Shown here: in pieces, positions 59,252-64,000 of the stretch
Position numbering within the stretch: the first letter of the stretch is position 1
How the letters are laid out: each line of letters opens with the position of its first letter
NCBI GenBank assembly: GCA_965657645.1
Contig: CBFHOS010000001.1
Coordinates: forward strand, 186,001-250,000
Direction of reading: 5' to 3'
Source of the DNA: CBFHOS01 sp965657645
Lineage (GTDB): Bacteria > Pseudomonadota > Alphaproteobacteria > Puniceispirillales > Puniceispirillaceae
DNA: 64,000 nucleotides
The notes under the pieces: generated by a model
The model's input: the letters and a program-made list of their open reading frames with translations, nothing else
Database searches by the model: none
What the model was told of the DNA's origin: nothing
Position numbers and translations under genes: made by a program

Positions 59252-60667
59252 GTGACTTTCGGCCATGGGTTGATGATTTTTGGACTATTCGGCTTGGTCC
59301 TTTCATCAATAGGAGTGGCAAGGGCTAGTCATCACGCTTTGGTTAATTCGACAGATGCAAACGGCGCTGGTCGTAATATTGTACGACACCTCTTGATTGC
59401 CAGCCCGCTTTATGGCGAGCAGTGGTTTGTGGCTGAAATTGCCCGCCTGAGCCTCGCTAATCTCCCCAGAATGGCCTATCAGATGGGCAATATCGGCATA
59501 CAGCTTCACCCCCATTCATTGCTAATTAGGATGAGCCTTTCCTATGTTGCGGTGCAGGCTGGCCGGTGCCAGTGGGCGTTGCATCATTTGCGCAGAGTGG
59601 CCGAAACGACTATGCACAAAACCCAGCGTATGTTGGCAAATAAAGGCATAAATCATTGTCTCGGCGGCTGGCATAATCAGGCGTTGATGATGGCGCAAGG
59701 GGTGCGGGCCCAATCGCCTTCGCTAAATCCTTCTAGCGGGTCACTAAAGGTGGCGCCCGGCTCGTACCTTGCGAGTATCTGCCAAATATTTGCTATCATT
59801 TGTGACAAAACAAACTTTGACCGCACAAATGATCAGCCAGCCTCCCGCACTGATTTGGTGCTAGCCGCTATTGCGACTAGCCACCGGCAAAGTCTTGCGG
59901 GCGGTGCCTATGTAAAGACGCATTTTGCGCGGCGCATTCCCCTGCACTCCAAATTAACCGGAGATATCGTTGCCTTTGGCTTTGGTCGTTATTGGCAAGA
60001 TCATGCCAATCAGATCACCGGGCTACATATAGTGGCGGTGGATTACAATCTTCGGACCGGTGCATCCAAACCGGGCATCTCGAGTCGTAAAATCGATCTG
60101 GTCGCCACCTATCATTTCAAACCCGGACCAAAGCGGAACAGGTTTGCAACCATCGATAAGAGTGAACCATGGTGGTGGCAGGTTGGATCCACATGGAATG
60201 TGACGCATAGCATGATGATGGAACAGGGCAAGAGCCGCACGAGAAGCATGGCTGAGTATAAGGTTATGATGCCGCTACTGGCTGATTATACGCTTGAATT
60301 GGGCAAAGGCTTTGGCCGCATTATTCCCGCGGCCAAAGCCCACCAAGCCCTAGCGTCAAGCATTAACAGTTCGCATTTCATGCTGCATGCACCCAAAGAT
60401 TGGCCATTGGATATCGCCGTGGGGGTTAAATATACCACCACGCAATATCACTCTACATTGGCCTATTTGGCGCGTCCTCATCGTGACAAGCGCCGCGAAT
60501 GGACTATCGCAATGAGCTATTATTTAGGTTCGCAAAAGCAACTTAAAGTAGGAGTTTTAGGAAAATTTAATAAAATTTCATCTGTGAATTCTTTAATTCG
60601 AAAATCTCAACAATCCATAACTATCTATTTTAATTACGAAATTAATAAAAATATGAATATAAGATAA
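59252..60667 (+). CDS. Predicted exported protein, possible Slam/DUF560-like outer-membrane barrel
   Basis: 471 residues from GTG 59252 (an ATG lies at 59273). Residues 1-25 look like a signal peptide (hydrophobic core, ARA before Ser26). Residues 35-190 are mostly helical, possibly TPR-like. From about 195 on, alternating polar/hydrophobic strands continue to NKISSVNSLIRKSQQSITIY, then a final amphipathic strand. The layout and the last-strand motif are like Slam (surface lipoprotein assembly modifier, DUF560). That is tentative: no substrate lipoprotein lies next to it. The last 150 bases are sharply AT-rich. It is not a family I recognise with certainty. Confidence 0.5.
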   Translation: MTFGHGLMIFGLFGLVLSSIGVARASHHALVNSTDANGAGRNIVRHLLIASPLYGEQWFVAEIARLSLANLPRMAYQMGNIGIQLHPHSLLIRMSLSYVAVQAGRCQWALHHLRRVAETTMHKTQRMLANKGINHCLGGWHNQALMMAQGVRAQSPSLNPSSGSLKVAPGSYLASICQIFAIICDKTNFDRTNDQPASRTDLVLAAIATSHRQSLAGGAYVKTHFARRIPLHSKLTGDIVAFGFGRYWQDHANQITGLHIVAVDYNLRTGASKPGISSRKIDLVATYHFKPGPKRNRFATIDKSEPWWWQVGSTWNVTHSMMMEQGKSRTRSMAEYKVMMPLLADYTLELGKGFGRIIPAAKAHQALASSINSSHFMLHAPKDWPLDIAVGVKYTTTQYHSTLAYLARPHRDKRREWTIAMSYYLGSQKQLKVGVLGKFNKISSVNSLIRKSQQSITIYFNYEINKNMNIR

Positions 60668-60780
60668 ATTATACTTACGAATGAATTGAATAAATAAATT
60701 TTACTATAGTTTCCTTCCCTAACGTTTGATCCTCTGATCGATAGATTTATTGAGTAGCATATTACTCGATTTGAAAATTA
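60540..60780. other. AT-rich patch at the end of the exported-protein gene
   Basis: From about 60540 to 60780 the sequence is visibly much richer in A and T than the surrounding moderate-GC DNA. It covers the last 40 codons of the 59252 gene and the gap before the LuxR-type gene. This may mark a junction of acquired DNA or a regulatory region. Confidence 0.7.
60752..60767. promoter_or_regulatory. GAGTA-N6-TACTC inverted repeat upstream of the LuxR-type gene
   Basis: A 5-bp palindrome (GAGTA / TACTC) with a 6-base centre lies 45 bases before the ATG at 60812. The size fits an operator for a dimeric regulator; autoregulation is only a guess. Confidence 0.35.
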
Positions 60781-60811
60781 TCTGATGAGCAAAATTGAAC
60801 GGAGAATGATT

Positions 60812-61423
60812 ATGAAAACCGTACTTGGCTTTGCAAACAGCCTAAGTAGAGAGTTTGCGCAACAGCATCTGTCTAATGAAACAAATGATGTGATCGTTTT
60901 TACAGCGGGCAGCCTTGCCGAAACGATTGAGCTCGCAAATCGTCACCCTGACATTGATGTCATCACCTTGGATTTGGCGATGAATGACATGGATGGCATT
61001 CGCGGTGTGCGAAAATTCCGTGAGGCAGTTGTGAGAGAAGTTCCCCTTGCCGTCATGGGATCGCATCTCCCTGAAAGAGATGTTCGTGGATTGTTATTGT
61101 CTGGGGTTGCTGGCTATCTTCCCTATACCATGAGTGCCAGCGCACTAATCGGCGCATTGAGTTTGATGGCGGCTGGCGGTACTTATATCCCGCTGGAATT
61201 CATGAACTATAATGGCACAAAGCCATCAAAGGCATTGTTGACGACGCGTGAGCAAGAGGTTTTGACCGGGTTATTATCTGGGCGCAGCAACAAAGAAATC
61301 GCGGGCCAGTTGGACCTCAGCGAAGTCACGATAAAGCATCACCTCAAGGGTCTGCGTTCCAAATTGGGCGCACGAAATAGAACCCACGCGGTGTGCCGCG
61401 CAATCGAGCTAGGCATTGGCTAG
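60812..61423 (+). CDS. LuxR/NarL-type response regulator with degenerate receiver
   Basis: 203 residues from ATG 60812, seven bases after GGAG (ATG 60785 and 60806 are also in frame). The N-terminal domain is receiver-like: Asp54 in VITLDLAMNDMDGI is the expected phosphoacceptor. The acidic pair that binds Mg is replaced (FANSLSREF) and the conserved Lys in GYLxK is Tyr105 (GYLPY). The C-terminal LuxR HTH (about 143-200) is intact: LTTREQEVLTGLLSGRSNKEIAGQL, EVTIKHHLKGLRSKL. No histidine kinase is adjacent. It follows the predicted barrel gene and converges with acs. Confidence 0.85.
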   Translation: MKTVLGFANSLSREFAQQHLSNETNDVIVFTAGSLAETIELANRHPDIDVITLDLAMNDMDGIRGVRKFREAVVREVPLAVMGSHLPERDVRGLLLSGVAGYLPYTMSASALIGALSLMAAGGTYIPLEFMNYNGTKPSKALLTTREQEVLTGLLSGRSNKEIAGQLDLSEVTIKHHLKGLRSKLGARNRTHAVCRAIELGIG

Positions 61424-61502
61424 CCCAAAAGCGGCACAGCGTTAGTGTTGTAGCGACTCTGGCAATACTCTGGCGACTCTGGCGCGATTATAAATGCCCC
61501 AA

Positions 61503-63443
61503 TTATCGGTTCTGGCGATTATCCACCAGATCGGTAACAACGCTAGGATCGGTCAAAGTGGAGGTGTCACCAAGCTGGTCATACTCATTTGCGGCGATTT
61601 TTCGCAAAATGCGCCGCATGATTTTTCCAGACCGCGTTTTTGGCAATTGTGGTGCCCATTGCAACAAGTCAGGAGTGGCGATCGGGCCAATTTCCTTGCG
61701 GGTCCATTGTCGCAATTCAGCCAACAGATCGTCTGTCGGCTCAACCCCTTGGATCAAGGTCACATAGGCATAAATGCCTTGGCCTTTGATATCATGCGGA
61801 TAGCCAACCACAGCCGCCTCGGCAACTTGTGAATGTGCGACCAACGCCGATTCAATTTCCGCCGTGCCCATCCGGTGCCCCGATACGTTGAGGACATCAT
61901 CAACCCGTCCGGTAATCCAATAATAACCGTCTTCATCACGCCGTGCCCCATCACCGGTGAAATAGCGGCCGGGGAATGTTGTGAAATAAGTTTCGATAAA
62001 GCGCTGATGGTCGCCATAGACGGTGCGCATCTGGCCGGGCCATGAATAATTGAGGCACAAATTGCCCTCGGTCGCGCCGGTGAGAATATTGTTGTCACCG
62101 TCAACAAGAACCGGTTGAACACCAAAAAATGGCTTTGTTGCCGATCCGGGCTTGGTTGGAATCGCACCAGGCAAAGGCGTGATCAAGGCGGCGCCAGTTT
62201 CGGTTTGCCACCATGTATCAACAATCGGACAGCGGCCCTCGCCAACAACGCTATGATACCACATCCACGCCTCTGGATTTATCGGCTCGCCAACAGTACC
62301 CAGCAAACGCAGTGACGACCGGTCAGTTTTCTTTACTGGTTCGTCGCCCTCACGCATCAAAGCGCGGATGGCTGTTGGCGCGGTATAGAAAATATTGACC
62401 TTATGCTTGTCGACAACTTGCCAAAAACGGGAACTATCGGGATAGGTCGGGATGCCCTCAAACATTATGCTGATCGCACCGTTGGACAATGGCCCATAGA
62501 CAATATAGCTATGGCCGGTAACCCAGCCGACATCGGCGGTACACCAATAAATATCGCCATCATGATAATCGAACACATATTTATAGGTCATCGTGGCATA
62601 GACCATATAACCGCCGGAGGTGTGCAGAACGCCCTTTGGCTTGCCAGTTGATCCCGATGTATAAAGGATGAACATCGGGTCTTCGGCGTTCATTTCCTCT
62701 GGCGGGCAATCGGATGCCATTGTGCTAATCGCTTCGTGATACCAGATGTCGCGTCCTTCAACCCAACCGATATCACCGCCGGTGCGCTTTACCACAAAGC
62801 AGCTAGTGCAATTTGGACAGGATTTTAAGGCCTCGTCAGTGTTCGCCTTTAGCGGCACAGTCTTGCCGCCGCGAAGGCCCTCATCAGCGGTGATCACCAT
62901 GGTCGATTCGCAATCAAGGATACGTCCGGCCAAGGCATCTGGCGAAAACCCACCAAAGACTACGGAATGAACCGCACCAATGCGGGCACAGGCCAGCATG
63001 GCGATTGACGCCTCTGGGATCATCGGCATGTAGATGGTAATCCGGTCGCCCTTTTTCGCCCCACGCGCCCGCAGAGCATTGGCGAATTTACAGACTTCCT
63101 CATAAAGCGCGCGATAGGAAATATGGCGCGCTTCGGATGGATCATCACCCTCCCAGATAATAGCCGTTTGATCGCCGCGTTTGTCTAGATGGCGGTCAAG
63201 GCAATTGACCGATGCATTCAGGGTGCCGTCCGCATACCAACGAATATGCAGATCGCTAGCGTCATAGGAAACATCGCTAACCTCGGTATATGGCTTCATC
63301 CAATCGACGCATTTGCCATGCTCGTCCCAGAATTTATCTGGATCAGCAAGAGATTCGGCGTAAAGGCGGTTGTAACCTGCCTCGTCAATATGTGCCGATG
63401 CGACCAAGGCGGCACTTGGACTGAAGATTGTATCATTGCTCAT
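61503..63443 (-). CDS. acs: Acetyl-CoA synthetase
   Basis: Activates acetate with ATP to acetyl-CoA. Adenylating core: YTSGSTGKPKGVLHTSGGYM, GEPINPEAWMWYHSVVG, DTWWQTETGA, YFTGDGARRDEDGYYWITGRVDD, and the C-terminal Lys in LPKTRSGKIMRRILRKI, the residue acetylated for control in other bacteria. It has 646 residues, full length. It lies between the LuxR-type gene (convergent) and recX. Confidence 0.97.
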   Translation of the reverse strand: MSNDTIFSPSAALVASAHIDEAGYNRLYAESLADPDKFWDEHGKCVDWMKPYTEVSDVSYDASDLHIRWYADGTLNASVNCLDRHLDKRGDQTAIIWEGDDPSEARHISYRALYEEVCKFANALRARGAKKGDRITIYMPMIPEASIAMLACARIGAVHSVVFGGFSPDALAGRILDCESTMVITADEGLRGGKTVPLKANTDEALKSCPNCTSCFVVKRTGGDIGWVEGRDIWYHEAISTMASDCPPEEMNAEDPMFILYTSGSTGKPKGVLHTSGGYMVYATMTYKYVFDYHDGDIYWCTADVGWVTGHSYIVYGPLSNGAISIMFEGIPTYPDSSRFWQVVDKHKVNIFYTAPTAIRALMREGDEPVKKTDRSSLRLLGTVGEPINPEAWMWYHSVVGEGRCPIVDTWWQTETGAALITPLPGAIPTKPGSATKPFFGVQPVLVDGDNNILTGATEGNLCLNYSWPGQMRTVYGDHQRFIETYFTTFPGRYFTGDGARRDEDGYYWITGRVDDVLNVSGHRMGTAEIESALVAHSQVAEAAVVGYPHDIKGQGIYAYVTLIQGVEPTDDLLAELRQWTRKEIGPIATPDLLQWAPQLPKTRSGKIMRRILRKIAANEYDQLGDTSTLTDPSVVTDLVDNRQNR

Positions 63444-63539
63444 GTGATGAGACCCCCGATTACGTCACCTAATATTCACCTGCGGATAGTGTGTATCCCA
63501 ACTCTATTCTAAGCAGGCAAATTCGCTTTCGGCAAGTTG

Positions 63540-64000
63540 CTAGTCGGCTGAAACATCCTGTAATTGCTCGGCAAGGTCTTCGGCCGCCACTTCGTCCTCC
63601 AGATCCATTACTTGGCGACAAATTCCCATGTTAAATCCGGCGCGGGCAAGGGATGCCATTTGCCGCTGTCGTTTGGCTGGATCGTCGGTTTTTATCGTTT
63701 GATAAGGACCAAGGCGGCGGCGGCGGGCAAAGCGCAAGGCGGCCATCAATTCGCCGTCGCTAATCCCTTCATCGGCCCCGGTGAGCGCGTCGCTGATGAT
63801 GTCATCATCGAGCCTATGAACCCGTAATCGTTGCAAGATCCCCATCCGCGAGCGTCCTTGTCGGCGCTGGCTACGGGCTTGGGTGGCGGCGAATTGCGCA
63901 TCATCAACATAGCCAAATGAGGCGCATTTTTCGATGACCGTTTCGATTGCGGCTTTTGTCTCGGCCGGTGGTAAATCCTCTAGCTTGCGCTGGGCAAAAC
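63540..64000 (-). CDS. recX: RecX family regulatory protein, 5' end outside window
   Basis: Small helical modulator of RecA. The frame is open to the right edge: reading from 63998 gives FAQRKLEDLPPAETKAAIE, then FGYVDDAQFAATQARSQRRQGRSRMGI and VHRLDDDIISDALTG, matching RecX three-helix repeats. The ATG at 63845 is inside the gene and is not the true start. The C-terminal repeat (RRRRLGPYQ...QRQMASLARAGFNMGICRQVMD) is typical. The N-terminus lies beyond the window. Confidence 0.85.
   Translation of the reverse strand, partial: FAQRKLEDLPPAETKAAIETVIEKCASFGYVDDAQFAATQARSQRRQGRSRMGILQRLRVHRLDDDIISDALTGADEGISDGELMAALRFARRRRLGPYQTIKTDDPAKRQRQMASLARAGFNMGICRQVMDLEDEVAAEDLAEQLQDVSAD

Noticed and set aside
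63540..63845. Complete 101-residue RecX from the internal ATG
   Set aside because: The reading frame continues with RecX-like sequence to the window edge, so the ATG at 63845 is internal.

Overview
The window is a stretch of alphaproteobacterial chromosome of moderate GC, dense with housekeeping genes. Gene order (rpsP-rimM-trmD-rplS-leuCDB, sdhCDAB-zapE-mdh-sucCDAB-lpd, xerC-DUF484-fsa-priA next to atpHAGDC, rplU-rpmA-obgE-proB-proA-nadD-rsfS-rlmH-gpmI-ctpA-rppH, argH-lipoprotein-lysA with divergent tlpA, etfBA beside a cobalamin adenosyltransferase) and protein features (Ala-rich tails on S16 and L21, PhaR, the short alpha-type chorismate mutase, twin-TM HIG1 protein) all fit Alphaproteobacteria. 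A marine SAR116/Rhodospirillales-like bacterium is my best guess, but that is an inference. No rRNA, tRNA, IS element, phage gene or CRISPR array was seen.

Layout. 1-8141 (+): the 3' part of ffh, then rpsP, rimM, trmD, rplS, leuC, leuD, leuB and asd (SRP, ribosome and tRNA maturation, leucine and aspartate-family synthesis). A pyridoxal-kinase-like gene lies on the opposite strand (8138-8947). 9056-22708 (+): succinate dehydrogenase, zapE, malate dehydrogenase, succinyl-CoA synthetase, 2-oxoglutarate dehydrogenase E1/E2 and dihydrolipoamide dehydrogenase, a near-continuous TCA block split by one clear terminator after mdh. 22725-25105 (-): xerC, DUF484, transaldolase-like aldolase. 25247-32606 (+): priA and the F1 ATP synthase operon. 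32651-43788 (-): rppH, ctpA, gpmI, rlmH, rsfS, nadD, proA, proB, obgE, rpmA, rplU and an enolase-superfamily dehydratase-like gene. 43996-50572: a DM13 membrane protein, a HAD protein, folB, phaR (-), a methyltransferase, chorismate mutase, prephenate dehydrogenase, a YdcF protein (-) and a zinc-ribbon protein. 50605-58269 (mostly -): lysA, a 40-residue lipoprotein, argH, tlpA (+), etfA, etfB, cob(I)alamin adenosyltransferase, HIG1 protein, folD, yggT. 58487-64000: a SCO1-type copper chaperone, an unrecognised exported (possibly outer-membrane barrel) protein ending in an AT-rich patch, an atypical LuxR-type regulator, acs (-) and the 5'-truncated recX (-).

The genes together give central carbon oxidation (TCA enzymes, ETF, Acs) feeding the respiratory chain and ATP synthase, plus amino-acid and cofactor synthesis. 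The least ordinary part is 59252-61423: an exported predicted barrel protein followed by a regulator with a degenerate receiver, sharing an abruptly AT-rich junction. A second pattern cuts across the window: many short, young tandem duplications (units of about 9-23 bp, 2-4 copies) at gene ends and intergenic junctions.
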